A stretch of 64,000 bases of DNA from UBA1351 sp964563505 (GTDB lineage: Bacteria; Bacillota; Clostridia; Lachnospirales; Vallitaleaceae). A program made the translations under genes and the position numbers. The stretch lies in NCBI GenBank assembly GCA_964563505.1, contig CAZLXW010000003.1:37792-101791 (forward strand). Direction: 5' to 3'. Shown piece after piece: positions 46,865 through 56,312 of the stretch; position 1 is the stretch's first letter, and each line of letters begins with the position of its first letter. The notes under the pieces are model-generated. The model did not search any database and had not been told where the DNA came from. It saw only the letters and a list, made by a program, of their open reading frames with translations.

Positions 46865-48607
46865 TTAGATTTTAAATTGTTTCATCATTTCGTCTAATGC
46901 TTTTGCGGATTCGAGGTTTTCGTCTGCAATGCGTAAGAAGTTTTTGGCATCTTTTGATATGGTTACCATGTTATCTCTGATTTTATCGATTCCTTTTGCG
47001 CCATCGTGTGTTGAATCAGCAACATTTGACATAGCGGTATGAATAGTATCCATTGAGCCAAACAATTCTTCTGACGTTGCACTCAAATCTAACATGATTT
47101 CATTAAAGGCATCTGAGTCTTCATTGTACTGTTGTCCCAAGTCGGATAGTTTTTCATAATCTTTGAATACTTTTGAATCGATAAATGTTAAAATATCTTT
47201 TGAGTCATCCACTAGAGAATTCACCACGTCTTCAATTCGTATTGTTACATTTCGAATATCTTCCACCATTAATGATGAGGACTCTGCTAGCTTCTTGATT
47301 TCTTGAGCTACAATTGAAAAACCTCGACCTGATTCACCCGCTCTAGCCGCTTCAATGGATGCGTTTAAAGCTAATAAATTGGTTTGATCGGTTATATCCA
47401 AAATAGCTTCAAGCAATTCATTGATTTTTGATACTTCTGAAGCACTTTCAATCGCTAATGTCATCTTTTCCTTTGCACTCGCATACATTGCCTGTGCATC
47501 TTTTTTGGATTCTACCGCGTCTTCTTTCATCTTAATGGCTCGATGACTTATATCACTCGACATGACGGAACCATTACTCGCCCGTTCAGCAATAACTTCA
47601 ATTGCATTCCTAGCTTCACCGATGATTTGAGCAACTTCTTCTGCATTTTGTCGTGTTGCATTCATACTATTTGATATATTTTTAGTGCTGTCTTCTGTTT
47701 CTCGAGTTATTTCTGTTAAAACGGATAAATTGTTTCTAATCTCTTGAAAACTACGATTGATTAGACTTGAACTTGCTGTGATTTTCAGAACAATCTGACG
47801 GATGCCTTGATTGACACGATTAAAGGCCTTAGTAATTAATCCAAACTCATCTTTTTGTTCTATTTGTATCTCTTCTCTAAAGTCGTACTCTTGATACTTT
47901 TTCGTATGTCCTAAAATGATGTTCAATGTTTTTTCAAGAGGAACAATAATCGCAATAACAAGAATCACTGAAATGAAAACGACAAGCAAGGTACTTATAA
48001 GCACTTGGTTTCGCATGGAATTTTCGATAACTTTCAAATCGTCCACGTAAATACCTGTTCCAACAATCCATCCCCATGGTTCATATTTTTCGACGTAAGA
48101 CAGCTTTGGCTGATCTGATGTAAAGCCATTTTCCGATACTTTTGGCCACATGTATTCTACAAAACCCTTGTTATCTTCATTCGTCAAACGAACAAAGACT
48201 GAGAAAAAGTTTTCTTGAGTTCCATTCGCCACATTATATCTTGGATCATCAAGAACTGTTCCGTCCAATTCAGGAGATGTTGTATGCATAATCATCGTTG
48301 GAATGGGTAATGTATCATCATTGACCCAAAAATAACCAACGCCATTATCATAACGTAATTTTTTTATTGTTTCTAAAGACATCTCTTTTGCTTCATCTTC
48401 AGTTATGCTGCCTTGGGCTACCATATTGTGGTACTCACTTATAATACCGAGTGGCATTTCAATAAGTTCAACGAGCTTTTGTTCTGTACGTTGCTCAACA
48501 ATCCCATTAAATGTGGGTAATACTGAAAATAAAATCAATACAACAAATGCCATAATAATGACTATTGCCAAAGAAAACAACTTGTATCTTAACTTGATAT
48601 TGCGCAT
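46865..48607 (-). CDS. methyl-accepting chemotaxis protein with Cache domain
   Basis: A 580-residue chemoreceptor with a first membrane segment (residues about 10-32), an extracellular Cache domain (about 38-190; DNGVGYFWVNDD and PWGWIVGTGIYVDDL), second membrane segment (about 198-222), HAMP-like linker and a signalling hairpin LDITDQTNLLALNASIEAAR. Similar in layout to the receptor at 27.9-29.7 kb but clearly diverged. GGAGG precedes ATG 48607, 16 bases after aconitase; the pair may share a message. Ligand unknown. Confidence 0.94.
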   Translation of the reverse strand: MRNIKLRYKLFSLAIVIIMAFVVLILFSVLPTFNGIVEQRTEQKLVELIEMPLGIISEYHNMVAQGSITEDEAKEMSLETIKKLRYDNGVGYFWVNDDTLPIPTMIMHTTSPELDGTVLDDPRYNVANGTQENFFSVFVRLTNEDNKGFVEYMWPKVSENGFTSDQPKLSYVEKYEPWGWIVGTGIYVDDLKVIENSMRNQVLISTLLVVFISVILVIAIIVPLEKTLNIILGHTKKYQEYDFREEIQIEQKDEFGLITKAFNRVNQGIRQIVLKITASSSLINRSFQEIRNNLSVLTEITRETEDSTKNISNSMNATRQNAEEVAQIIGEARNAIEVIAERASNGSVMSSDISHRAIKMKEDAVESKKDAQAMYASAKEKMTLAIESASEVSKINELLEAILDITDQTNLLALNASIEAARAGESGRGFSIVAQEIKKLAESSSLMVEDIRNVTIRIEDVVNSLVDDSKDILTFIDSKVFKDYEKLSDLGQQYNEDSDAFNEIMLDLSATSEELFGSMDTIHTAMSNVADSTHDGAKGIDKIRDNMVTISKDAKNFLRIADENLESAKALDEMMKQFKI

Positions 48608-48623
48608 AAGTCCTCCGTTTATA

Positions 48624-51326
48624 TTATATTTCTAAAAGTACTTTTTGAAGAATTCCTTGATTCAAGTAATAGTCGATGTCAACAGCACTGTCAAGCCGAA
48701 TACGTACTTCGAATACTTTAACCTTACCGTCAGCACTTTCAGCAACAACTTTGACTTTATCCATTGGCTTAGAACCTGCTAGTCCTTCAATACGATAGGT
48801 CTCTCGCCCTGTCAATCCAAGTGCTTCACTCGATTCACCCGGTAAAAATTGTAGTGGTAAAACACCCATTCCCACCAAATTACTTCGATGAATACGCTCA
48901 TAACTTTCTGCAATGACCGCCTTAATCCCTAAAAGATTCGTTCCTTTCGCCGCCCAATCTCTTGAGCTTCCGGTTCCGTATTCTTTTCCAGCTAAAACAA
49001 TCAATGGAATGTTTATTGATTGGTATTGCATTGCTGCATCAAAGACAGACATAACTTGACCGTTTTCCTCCATGGTTGTATATCCACCTTCAACACCATT
49101 GGCTAATCGATTACGAATTCGTATATTTGCAAACGTTCCTCGCATCATAACTTCATGATTTCCACGTCGTGATCCATAGGAATTGAAGTCTAAACGATCT
49201 ACACCCATACTAGCTAAATATATACCTGCCGGTGATTTTTTAGCAATACTACCTGCCGGTGAAATATGGTCGGTTGTAATTGAATCTCCTAAAGACAATA
49301 AGACTTTCGCATTTGTTATATCTTCAATAGCTTCTTTTTTCTCAAGATCTTTAAAGAAATCCGGCTCCCGAATATATGTGGAGTCTTCTTCCCACTCGTA
49401 AAGCATACCCGTTGGTGCTTCAATCATATTCCATTGATTATTAGCTTCATAGATTCCTTTATACTCTTCAATAAACATCTCGTGTGACACCGATTGTTTT
49501 ACTGCTTCTTTTAATTCACTATTGGATGGCCATAAGTCTTTAAGAAAAACTTCTTTACCTTCCTTGTCTTTACCAATAGCTTCTGTTTTAAAGTCGATGT
49601 CTAATGTTCCTGCAAGAGCATAGGCAACAACTAACATAGGTGATGCTAAATAATTGGCCTTCACATGTTGGTGAATACGACCTTCAAAGTTTCGGTTACC
49701 ACTAAGTACCGAACCAACTAACATCTCATTATCAATAATTGCATTTCTTACCGGTGCATCAAGCGGTCCACTATTTCCGATACAAGTCGCACATCCATAA
49801 CCGGCCACATTAAAGCCTAGCTTCTCTAGACTAGCTAAGACATCGGCTTTTTTTAAGTAGTCCGTTACTACTAAAGATCCCGGTGTTAAACTTGTTTTCA
49901 CATAGTTTGGCACCCTAAGTCCTGCTTCAACAGCTTTCTTAGCAATGATTCCCGCTCCAATCATAACTGATGGGTTTGATGTATTGGTACAGCTTGTAAT
50001 TGCAGCTATAACGACATCTCCGGTTCGAAGTTCTGAAGCTTTTCCATCTTGATCTTTCCAACCGTCAAGCAATACTGTTTTGTCTAAATCAGCTTTATCA
50101 ATCCCGTATCCACCTTCGTCAACCGGTTTTGTTGCCACTTGTCTGAACTCTTTTTTCAAATCATCTAAAGCCACTCTGTCTTGTGGACGTTTAGGTCCGG
50201 CCAAACTTGCTGTTAATGTCGTTAAGTCGAGCTCAATGACTTGACTATATTCAACTTTTGTCTCTATATCAATTCCAAATAAATTCTGTCGCGATAAATA
50301 TTCCCGTACTAAATCAATCTTTTCTTCTTCTCGCCCGGTCATTGCCATATATTCTAAGGTTTCTTCGTCTGCTGCAAAATATCCCATAGTTGCACCATAT
50401 TCCGGTGACATATTTGAAACTGTTGCACGGTCCGGTAATGTTAATGATTGTACACCGGGTCCGAAATATTCAACGAATTTACCGACAACATTGTTTTGGC
50501 GGAGAAGCTCGGTTACTCGAAGGGCAAGATCTGTTGCCGTAACTCCTTCTTGAAGCTGTCCTTTCATATGTACACCTACAACTTCCGGCGTCACAAAATA
50601 AAGCGGTTGTCCAAGCATCCCTGCTTCAGCTTCAATACCACCAACCCCCCATCCTAATACACCGATGCCGTTAATCATCGTTGTATGGGAATCTGTTCCT
50701 ACCAATGTGTCCGGAATTAACATTGTTCCATCTTCCGTCTCTCGCTCTGCCACAACGGTTGCAAGATATTCCAAGTTCACTTGGTGAATAATACCGGTTG
50801 ACGGTGGTACTGCTCTAAAATTCTCAAAAGAATTCTGGGCCCACTTTAAAAATCGATAGCGCTCATGATTACGTTCAAATTCTTTCTCAACGTTAAATCT
50901 TAATGAATCACCCGTACCGTAAGCATCTACCATAACTGAGTGATCAATAACTAGATCAACAGGGACTAATGGGTTGATGACACTTGGGTCTTTTCCCATT
51001 CTTGCGACCGCATTACGCATAGCTGCTAAGTCTACAACTGCGGGGACACCTGTAAAATCTTGTAATACAATTCGTGATGGGATAAAGCCAACTTCTTTGA
51101 CTTCTTCTGTTTCTCCCCAATACAATAATTGATTAATATGTTCACTCGTAATGAGATTCCCGTCATAATTTCGAATTGCATTTTCCAGTAGAATTTTTAT
51201 GGTCTTTGGCAAACGCTCCAAATTAACACCTGTAAGTTCTTGAAGCTTATTTAAGTTAACATATTGATACGTTTTCCCATTACGTTCAAATGTATCCATT
51301 ATGTCTTTTTTCTTAAAATCGATCAT
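48624..51326 (-). CDS. acnA: aconitate hydratase
   Basis: A 900-residue monomeric aconitase of the AcnA/IRP group converting citrate to isocitrate. The [4Fe-4S] cysteines are present in AITSCTNTSNPSVM (first) and YGCATCIGNSGP (second and third). Also visible: LVGTDSHTTMINGIGVLGWG and the C-terminal swivel domain GSSRDWAAKGTNLLG. AAGGAGG precedes ATG 51326. Full length. Works with citrate synthase at 23.3 kb; the genes are not linked. Confidence 0.96.
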   Translation of the reverse strand: MIDFKKKDIMDTFERNGKTYQYVNLNKLQELTGVNLERLPKTIKILLENAIRNYDGNLITSEHINQLLYWGETEEVKEVGFIPSRIVLQDFTGVPAVVDLAAMRNAVARMGKDPSVINPLVPVDLVIDHSVMVDAYGTGDSLRFNVEKEFERNHERYRFLKWAQNSFENFRAVPPSTGIIHQVNLEYLATVVAERETEDGTMLIPDTLVGTDSHTTMINGIGVLGWGVGGIEAEAGMLGQPLYFVTPEVVGVHMKGQLQEGVTATDLALRVTELLRQNNVVGKFVEYFGPGVQSLTLPDRATVSNMSPEYGATMGYFAADEETLEYMAMTGREEEKIDLVREYLSRQNLFGIDIETKVEYSQVIELDLTTLTASLAGPKRPQDRVALDDLKKEFRQVATKPVDEGGYGIDKADLDKTVLLDGWKDQDGKASELRTGDVVIAAITSCTNTSNPSVMIGAGIIAKKAVEAGLRVPNYVKTSLTPGSLVVTDYLKKADVLASLEKLGFNVAGYGCATCIGNSGPLDAPVRNAIIDNEMLVGSVLSGNRNFEGRIHQHVKANYLASPMLVVAYALAGTLDIDFKTEAIGKDKEGKEVFLKDLWPSNSELKEAVKQSVSHEMFIEEYKGIYEANNQWNMIEAPTGMLYEWEEDSTYIREPDFFKDLEKKEAIEDITNAKVLLSLGDSITTDHISPAGSIAKKSPAGIYLASMGVDRLDFNSYGSRRGNHEVMMRGTFANIRIRNRLANGVEGGYTTMEENGQVMSVFDAAMQYQSINIPLIVLAGKEYGTGSSRDWAAKGTNLLGIKAVIAESYERIHRSNLVGMGVLPLQFLPGESSEALGLTGRETYRIEGLAGSKPMDKVKVVAESADGKVKVFEVRIRLDSAVDIDYYLNQGILQKVLLEI

Positions 51327-51419
51327 TTTCTTACCTCCTTATAGCATGATTAGTCATAGTAAAATATACCACATTATGACAATTTAATCAATTGCATCAA
51401 TAGAGTTTCAATGATAAGC

Positions 51420-52619
51420 TTAGTGCGCCGTGACACCATGTATCTTTTCATGCTTTTCTTTATATACAATTTTCAATAGAATCGGTGTAATTAGTGTTGT
51501 TACTAAAACAACAATAATGACAGGTGCAAAATACTCATCACGTATCAGACCCACTGCTGCCCCTTTATTGGCAACAATCAAAGCCACTTCACCACGTGAA
51601 ACCATACCGATGCCTATTTTTAAGGATTCGTTTTTGGTGAATCCGGTTAATCGTGCACCAATGCCGCAACCAATAACTTTTGTTAATATTGCAACGGCTA
51701 GTAATAATAAGGAGAAAAAAACAATATTCCAGCTCATGGAGTGAATCGACGTTTTGATTCCTATACTTGCAAAGAAAATTGGCGAAAAAAGCATGTATGA
51801 AGTGATTTCCACTTTTTCTGCAACGTATTCATTACTTTTTAAATTACTGATGATTACACCGGCCAAATATGCACCTGTGATATCGGCAATTCCAAAGTAT
51901 TCTTCTGCGACATAAGCTAATATTAAACATAGAATAAAGCTATAGATTGGTATACGGCGTTTACGCCCGTATTTTCTGGTCATGTACTTAAATCCTTTGT
52001 AAAAAACAACCGCGCATACTGCTGCAAAAACGAAGAATAGTGAAATACGCATAAAAATACTTAATATACTGACAGAGCTATCCCTAAAACTAATAACAAA
52101 GGTCAAAATAATAATACCAAGAATATCGTCAATTACTGCCGCACCCAAAATTGCTGTTCCTGATTTTGATTTTAATTTTCCCATCTCACGAAGTGTCTCT
52201 ACTGTTATGCTCACCGATGTCGCTGTCAAGATGACCCCAATAAAGATATTTTGTAATAAGTCAAGTTTTGACATCTCTGTAAAATCTCCAGCGAATAATG
52301 CAGCCGCCAAGAATCCACCAATTAAGGGAATACCTACGCCAAAGGCCGCAATAATAAATGATGCTTTTCCGGTTCGCTTAAGTTCCTTCACATCGGTTTC
52401 CATGCCTGCTGTGAACATGAGTAAAATAACACCAAGTTCCGCCATTTTGTTAATAAATTCTGTTTCTTCTAAAATATTTAAAAAAGTCGGTCCCAAAATC
52501 ACCCCTGCCAAAAGTGCGCCGACAACCTGTGGCATTTGAACCCTTCTTGTTAAAAGTCCAAAAAGTTTTGTACTTAACAATATAATTGCTAAGTCTAAAA
52601 AAAAGTCATACGATAACAT
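51420..52619 (-). CDS. monovalent cation:proton antiporter, CPA2 family
   Basis: A 399-residue membrane protein with about eleven to twelve hydrophobic segments of the KefB/NapA-like CPA2 group. The paired-acid region AAVIDDILGIIILTF and the VSRGEVALIVANKGA segment in the core are typical. No RCK/TrkA-N regulatory domain follows, so it is likely a Na+(or K+)/H+ exchanger controlled in another way. GGAGG precedes ATG 52619. It lies 27 bases after the DUF2294 gene, so the two form an operon under the candidate attenuator. Confidence 0.9.
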   Translation of the reverse strand: MLSYDFFLDLAIILLSTKLFGLLTRRVQMPQVVGALLAGVILGPTFLNILEETEFINKMAELGVILLMFTAGMETDVKELKRTGKASFIIAAFGVGIPLIGGFLAAALFAGDFTEMSKLDLLQNIFIGVILTATSVSITVETLREMGKLKSKSGTAILGAAVIDDILGIIILTFVISFRDSSVSILSIFMRISLFFVFAAVCAVVFYKGFKYMTRKYGRKRRIPIYSFILCLILAYVAEEYFGIADITGAYLAGVIISNLKSNEYVAEKVEITSYMLFSPIFFASIGIKTSIHSMSWNIVFFSLLLLAVAILTKVIGCGIGARLTGFTKNESLKIGIGMVSRGEVALIVANKGAAVGLIRDEYFAPVIIVVLVTTLITPILLKIVYKEKHEKIHGVTAH

Positions 52620-52646
52620 GGTCAGCCTCCAAATAATAATGTTTTT

Positions 52647-52997
52647 TTAAAAAATTAGTGATTTTTCTAGAATGATGACATCCATACGTTCTCCGGTTTT
52701 TGTACTGATATCATTATGAATGGATATAACTTTACACCCGGTGATTTCTTCAATCATTTCTTCCAATTTTGGTCGAATAATTTCCTCCAATTGGTATCGC
52801 ATTTCCTTAACCAAGGCTTTTCCCTTTTCTTGCCTTGCTAATTCTTTTTCCGCCGCGGTTAATACACCTTTTAATCGAATGATAATCATATCATCAATAA
52901 TATAGGTTTTTGCAGATTCTGCACCTCGACCCAATTGTTTTCGTTGAAATGTAATCATGCTTGAACTAATATGCGCTTCCATTTGCCCTTTTTCCAT
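52647..52997 (-). CDS. DUF2294 protein
   Basis: A 116-residue soluble protein. I recognise the DUF2294 pattern: GRGAESAKTYIIDDMIIIRLKGVLTAAEKELA followed by KLEEMIEEITGCKV and DISTKTGERMDVIILE. Its function is unknown; members often lie near Na+ transport genes. ATG 52997 is chosen from GGAGG five bases upstream; an earlier in-frame ATG would start inside the leader hairpin. It is the first gene of an operon with the antiporter, which suggests a role in cation homeostasis, as inference. Confidence 0.8.
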   Translation of the reverse strand: MEKGQMEAHISSSMITFQRKQLGRGAESAKTYIIDDMIIIRLKGVLTAAEKELARQEKGKALVKEMRYQLEEIIRPKLEEMIEEITGCKVISIHNDISTKTGERMDVIILEKSLIF

Positions 52998-53022
52998 AAC
53001 AGCCTCCATAATATTCGTGCAC

Positions 53023-53110
53023 AAAAAAAGACCAATATGAACACACTAAATCTAGCTATCATATTCGGTCCACAACTTTGCTTGCTTTTGCACTCAATTT
53101 TATTTACCAA
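53023..53110 (-). promoter_or_regulatory. candidate riboswitch or attenuator leader of the DUF2294 - antiporter operon
   Basis: A leader of about 125 bases precedes the DUF2294 start. Stem 53059-53070 with 53030-53040 (one bulge) followed by a T7 run (53023-53029) is a textbook intrinsic terminator within the leader. The 53065-53069 arm (ACCGA on the RNA) can instead pair with 53106-53110 (TTGGT), giving a competing anti-terminator. Between them a hairpin (53078-53097) has a tandem A-G internal loop and AAAA loop. I cannot match a named class; a Na+, Li+ or c-di-GMP riboswitch are candidates. Confidence 0.55.
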
Positions 53111-53130
53111 CGATTTGATTTCCACTCACT

Positions 53131-53159
53131 ATTATATGCCTCCAAAATCTTAAAGTCAA
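53131..53159 (-). promoter_or_regulatory. sigma-A promoter of the DUF2294 - antiporter operon
   Basis: Minus-strand TTGACT (53154-53159) and TATAAT (53131-53136) are separated by exactly 17 bases. The start near 53124 defines the leader in which the terminator lies. Confidence 0.8.
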
Positions 53160-53354
53160 ATATAGTAATAGTGTTGATGGATTTATCTGTTTCTATCAAT
53201 TTTTATGGTATTTTTACTTTTTTCACTATTTTTCTCACCATTTTTTTATATATATTGAACATATGTTGATATTCTTTCTCATTTTCAATTTCAGATATGC
53301 ACATTTAACTTATTAAAATTTCATAAAAATCATCATTTTTCAAATAAACATGAC
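53160..53354. other. AT-rich intergenic stretch with nothing recognised
   Basis: Very AT-rich sequence between the DUF2294 promoter and the terminator after adhE. I see no open frame with a ribosome-binding site, no tRNA and no repeat worth naming. Confidence 0.6.
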
Positions 53355-53404
53355 AAAAAAAAAGCAGCTAAAACCTCAAATTCGAGGTATTAACTGCTTT
53401 TTTT
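53355..53404. terminator. terminator after adhE
   Basis: Arms of AAAAAGCAG-type with inner ACCTC/GAGGT form an imperfect stem-loop (53361-53400), followed by T runs on both strands. It lies nine bases after the adhE stop. Confidence 0.88.
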
Positions 53405-53412
53405 CTTTGCGT

Positions 53413-56016
53413 CTATTTACTTTCTTCTTCATTTCCTTCAAAAACTCGAATATACATATCTTTGATTTCACTGATTAAGGGATATCTTGGATTGGCTCCT
53501 GTACATTGATCATCAAAGGCATTTTCACTCATTTCATCTAATGTAGCATAGAATTTCTTTGGAGAAACTCCGGTTTCTTTGATTGTTTTTGGAATGCCTA
53601 CTTTTTCTTTTAATGCATCAATGGCTTTGATTAAATTTTCAACTTTTTCTTCTTCTGTTTTACCACCTAGCTGCAAGTAGTCAGCAATACGCGCATATCT
53701 CCATTTTGCATTTGGATATTTATATTGTGGGAAGGCTGCTTGTTTTCTTGGATTATCCACTGCATTAAAACGTATAACTTCATTAATTAGCAATCCATTC
53801 GCTACCCCATGGGCTATATGGTGTGTTGAACCCAACTTGTGTGCCATTGAATGACATACACCTAAAAAAGCATTGGCAAAAGCCATACCGGCCATCGTTG
53901 ATGCATGGGCCATTTTTTCACGAGCTTTTATATTTGTTGTACCTTCATTATATGCATCCGGTAAATACTTAAAGATTAAGCGAATCGCTTCTAATGCTTG
54001 GCCATTTGTATATTCTGAAGCTAATACAGAAACATAAGCTTCTAATGCATGTGTTAAGGCATCAATACCTGATGCAGCCGTTAAGCCTTTAGGCATATTC
54101 ATCATCAATTCCGCATCAATTATAGCCATGTCCGGTGTTAATTCATAATCCGCTAGCGGATACTTGACATCTGTTTTTTCATCTGTAATGACTGCAAAAG
54201 GTGTCACTTCTGAACCTGTTCCTGCTGATGTCGGAACCGCAACCATCATTGCCTTTTGTCCTAATGTCGGAAAGCTAAATACACGTTTTCGAATATCCAT
54301 AAATCGCATTGCTAAATCTTCAAATCGCACTTCCGGATGTTCATACATAACCCACATTATCTTTGCAGCATCCATTGGTGAACCACCACCGAGTGCAATA
54401 ATAACATCTGGTTGAAAACTTTGCATCTCTTTAGCACCTTTTCTAGCTGTTGCTAAAGTCGGATCCGGTTGAACATCGAAGAAAACTTTTGTGTCAATGC
54501 CTATACTGTCCAGTTTATCCGTTACTTTCTCTGCATACCCTAAATCATAAAGGACTTTATCCGTTACAATAAAGGCTTTCTTCTTACCTAAATCTTGTAA
54601 CTCATCTAAAGCTATATCTAAACATCCTGATTTAAAGTACACGCGATTAGGAATTCGATACCACAACATATTTTCTCGCCTTTCTGCAACACTCTTTACA
54701 TTCATCAAATGTTTTACTCCAACGTTTTCAGAGATAGAGTTTCCACCCCAAGATCCGCACCCTAATGTCAATGACGGAGCTAGTTTAAAGTTATATAAAT
54801 CTCCGATAGCACCTTGAGAAGATGGCATATTAATCATTGTACGTCCTGTTTTCATTTTTGCCCCAAATTGTTCAATCCGATCCTTTTGAGTGCTTTGGTC
54901 TGTATATAAAACCGATGTATGTCCAAGTCCACCTAGTTCAACAAGTCTTGCCGCTTTTGTTAATGCCGCTTCAAAGCTATCTGCTTTATATAAAGCCAAT
55001 ACAGGTGACAATTTTTCATGAGAGAACGGCTCTTCAAGCTCAACAGATGTCACCTCACCAATAAGAACTTTCGTCTCTTCGTCAACTTTAATTCCTGCCA
55101 TTGCAGCAATTTTCACTGCCGGTTGTCCAACAATCTCTGCATTTAGTTTACCGTCTTTTAAAATAACTTTACGCATTGCTTCAACTTCTTTTTTATTTAA
55201 AAGATATGCCCCACGTTCAGCAAATTCCTGTTTCACTTCATTATATACTTCTTTTAATACGATAACAGATTGTTCAGATGCACATATGACACCGTTATCA
55301 AAACTTTTTGATAATAAAATGGAGCTTACCGCCATTTTAATATGGGCTGTTTCATCGATAATCGCCGGTGTATTCCCTGCACCAACACCAATAGCCGGTT
55401 TTCCGGATGAATATGCTGCTTTTACCATGCCAGGACCACCTGTCGCTAATGTTAAATCACAAGCCTGCATTACAGCTCCTGAAAGCTCAACACTTGGTTG
55501 ATCAATCCAACCAATAATTCCTTCAGGCGCTCCTGCTTTAACTGCAGCTTCTAATACAATTTTTGCAGCTTCAATGGTACATTTTTTCGCACGTGGATGC
55601 GGGGAAAAAATAATTCCATTACGTGTTTTTAGAGCAATTAACGCCTTAAATATAGCTGTTGATGTCGGATTCGTTGTCGGTACAATCGCAGCAATAATTC
55701 CAATGGGTTCCGCTACTTTTGTAATTCCAAAAGCTTCATCTTTCTCGATAATTCCACATGTTTTATCATCTTTATATTGGTTGTATATATACTCAGATGC
55801 AAAATGGTTTTTAATCACTTTATCTTCAATTATCCCCATGCCTGTTTCCTCAACTGCCATTTTCGCCAATTTAATTCTTGCATTATTTGCAGCCATCGCA
55901 GCTTGTCTGAAAATCTCATCAACTCTCTCTTGTGAGTATGATGAAAACTCCACTTGTGCCTCTTTTATTTCTTGTATTCGTTTTAATAAAGTTTCCATAT
56001 CTTTAACCGTCGTCAT
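53413..56016 (-). CDS. adhE: bifunctional acetaldehyde-CoA/alcohol dehydrogenase
   Basis: An 867-residue fusion: N-terminal aldehyde dehydrogenase (residues about 1-445; catalytic Cys245 in FDNGVICASEQS) and C-terminal iron alcohol dehydrogenase (about 455-860; GGGSPMDAAKIMW, GIDALTHALEAY, and the His ligands in CHSMAHKLG and THHIAHGVANG). It reduces acetyl-CoA to ethanol and recycles NADH. All active-site residues are visible. AGAGGTG precedes ATG 56016. A Rex-type operator overlaps the leader (56032-56049). It ends at a strong terminator and is a single-gene transcript. Confidence 0.97.
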   Translation of the reverse strand: MTTVKDMETLLKRIQEIKEAQVEFSSYSQERVDEIFRQAAMAANNARIKLAKMAVEETGMGIIEDKVIKNHFASEYIYNQYKDDKTCGIIEKDEAFGITKVAEPIGIIAAIVPTTNPTSTAIFKALIALKTRNGIIFSPHPRAKKCTIEAAKIVLEAAVKAGAPEGIIGWIDQPSVELSGAVMQACDLTLATGGPGMVKAAYSSGKPAIGVGAGNTPAIIDETAHIKMAVSSILLSKSFDNGVICASEQSVIVLKEVYNEVKQEFAERGAYLLNKKEVEAMRKVILKDGKLNAEIVGQPAVKIAAMAGIKVDEETKVLIGEVTSVELEEPFSHEKLSPVLALYKADSFEAALTKAARLVELGGLGHTSVLYTDQSTQKDRIEQFGAKMKTGRTMINMPSSQGAIGDLYNFKLAPSLTLGCGSWGGNSISENVGVKHLMNVKSVAERRENMLWYRIPNRVYFKSGCLDIALDELQDLGKKKAFIVTDKVLYDLGYAEKVTDKLDSIGIDTKVFFDVQPDPTLATARKGAKEMQSFQPDVIIALGGGSPMDAAKIMWVMYEHPEVRFEDLAMRFMDIRKRVFSFPTLGQKAMMVAVPTSAGTGSEVTPFAVITDEKTDVKYPLADYELTPDMAIIDAELMMNMPKGLTAASGIDALTHALEAYVSVLASEYTNGQALEAIRLIFKYLPDAYNEGTTNIKAREKMAHASTMAGMAFANAFLGVCHSMAHKLGSTHHIAHGVANGLLINEVIRFNAVDNPRKQAAFPQYKYPNAKWRYARIADYLQLGGKTEEEKVENLIKAIDALKEKVGIPKTIKETGVSPKKFYATLDEMSENAFDDQCTGANPRYPLISEIKDMYIRVFEGNEEESK

Positions 56017-56031
56017 TCTTGCACCTCTTTC

Positions 56032-56049
56032 TTGTTAATAAATTAACAC
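56032..56049. promoter_or_regulatory. Rex (NADH/NAD+ sensor) operator in front of adhE
   Basis: TTGTTAATAAATTAACAC matches the clostridial Rex consensus TTGTTAA-N4-TTAACAA in all but the last base. It lies 16 bases upstream of the adhE ATG. Rex commonly represses adhE when NADH is low. Confidence 0.72.
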
Positions 56050-56239
56050 ATTGAATTAATATTTTCAATTAGCAAATCAACTTACCAAGCTATTTCACTA
56101 ATTTAGTCGCCTTTTTTTGGTGATTATTCTTAGCATTTCATGAATATAGGGATATAATAACACATCATAGAATGAATTGCAATACTTTTCTCGTTATTTT
56201 TTTATCACACTATTATCTATAACATTGTCTGCATTTTTG

Positions 56240-56248
56240 TGTTATACT
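56240..56248 (+). promoter_or_regulatory. extended -10 promoter element for the PAS-GGDEF gene
   Basis: TGTTATACT (TG-N-TATACT) lies 64 bases upstream of the gene start. No good -35 box was seen, which is compatible with an extended -10 promoter. Confidence 0.4.
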
Positions 56249-56312
56249 ATAGTCAAAACTAACAAAATAATTGGGGTATCATTTTACTTCCCTAGAAAAA
56301 GGAGTATTGTCT

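Noticed and set aside
52998..53130. c-di-GMP-I (GEMM) riboswitch upstream of DUF2294
   Set aside because: AGCAAGCAAAG and ATGATAGCTAG loosely resemble pieces of the GEMM consensus, but the first GGCAAACC element, the paired P1b arms and the CUAA junction are not convincingly present. I keep only a generic cis-regulatory call.
56050..56069. Fnr-type operator at the palindrome near adhE
   Set aside because: The half-sites TTGA and TCAA are separated by 10 bases rather than 6, and the Crp/Fnr gene in the window lacks an Fnr cysteine pattern.
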